A stretch of 64,000 nt of DNA from Tenacibaculum larymnensis (lineage in GTDB: Bacteria; Bacteroidota; Bacteroidia; Flavobacteriales; Flavobacteriaceae), in assembly GCF_028829235.1 (NCBI RefSeq), contig NZ_JAIWJY010000001.1, positions 248,001-312,000 on the forward strand. Direction: 5' to 3'. The notes under the pieces are model-generated. The model did no database searches. It was given only the letters and a program-made list of their open reading frames with translations, and had not been told where the DNA came from. Both the position numbers and the translations under genes were made by a program. This document shows positions 63,993 to 64,000 of this stretch, piece after piece. How positions within the stretch are numbered: position 1 is the first letter of the stretch; the number at the start of each line of letters is the position of its first letter.

Positions 63993-64000
63993 TATAGCCA

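Noticed and set aside
1-64000. CRISPR arrays and tRNA or rRNA genes
   Set aside because: No regularly spaced direct repeats and no cloverleaf or rRNA-like sequence were noticed in the intergenic regions; a dedicated scan was not possible.

Overview
The window is an AT-rich chromosomal segment from a marine-type Flavobacteriaceae bacterium (Bacteroidota); a Tenacibaculum- or Polaribacter-like genus is my guess from general appearance only. Supporting signs are the TTTG-N20-TAnnTTTG promoters, the absence of Shine-Dalgarno sequences, many short-signal lipoproteins, a type IX secretion (T9SS) C-terminal sorting domain, three-gene sdhCAB, DUF4382 and DUF3109 genes, and RimK/RimB/desuccinylase-like loci. 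All genes look intact except the first, which is cut by the window edge.

Layout. 1-7.3 kb: rimK (partial) with a desuccinylase-like gene, a DEAD-box helicase, a DUF4382 lipoprotein, a Crp/Fnr regulator, an aminopeptidase P and small envelope genes. 7.3-9.6 kb: cupredoxin-like protein, AhpD-like protein, a 33-residue CPNC miniprotein and an AraC regulator. 9.6-26.9 kb: accessory island (below). 27-30.5 kb: sdhCAB. 30.7-38.5 kb: secreted endonuclease I, a flavoprotein, MarC, DUF3109, a fibronectin-type lipoprotein and a 1314-residue T9SS cargo. 38.6-44.2 kb: dgt, nrdA, nrdB, trxA (dNTP supply and redox). 44.3-50.1 kb: two secreted peptidases and a second rimK locus with rimB. 50.2-64 kb: ECF sigma operon, ABC ATPase, GreA-like protein, amino-acid oxidase, lipoproteins, SDR, AlbA/Schlafen-type protein, SRA-HNH nuclease, TauE/SafE permease, cyclase, GH92 mannosidase and an ankyrin protein.

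The island is the main point of interest. A LexA/CI-type S24 repressor (24153) with intact cleavage residues is divergent from a minus-strand cluster: an 1183-residue protein of unknown function; a 903-residue toxin-like protein ending in a YwqJ-type deaminase domain (HAE, CxxC); a YwqK-type immunity protein; an endonuclease V; then a peptidoglycan hydrolase, a holin, four fibre-like genes sharing one N-terminal adaptor, and a small membrane-anchored protein. No capsid, terminase, portal, tail tube, sheath or baseplate gene is recognisable. Two promoter regions (16355-16413 and 24077-24136) are clearly homologous to each other, so the toxin half and the lysis/fibre half probably answer to the same repressor. 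On the repressor side, the apparent operon continues with a DUF6973 protein, an alpha/beta hydrolase and an AlkB-type dioxygenase.

Inferred working model: DNA damage triggers repressor cleavage, the deaminase toxin, lysis proteins and fibres are made, and immunity plus repair enzymes protect producers or kin. The parts list is read from sequence. Coordinated function, and whether a particle is formed, is inference.
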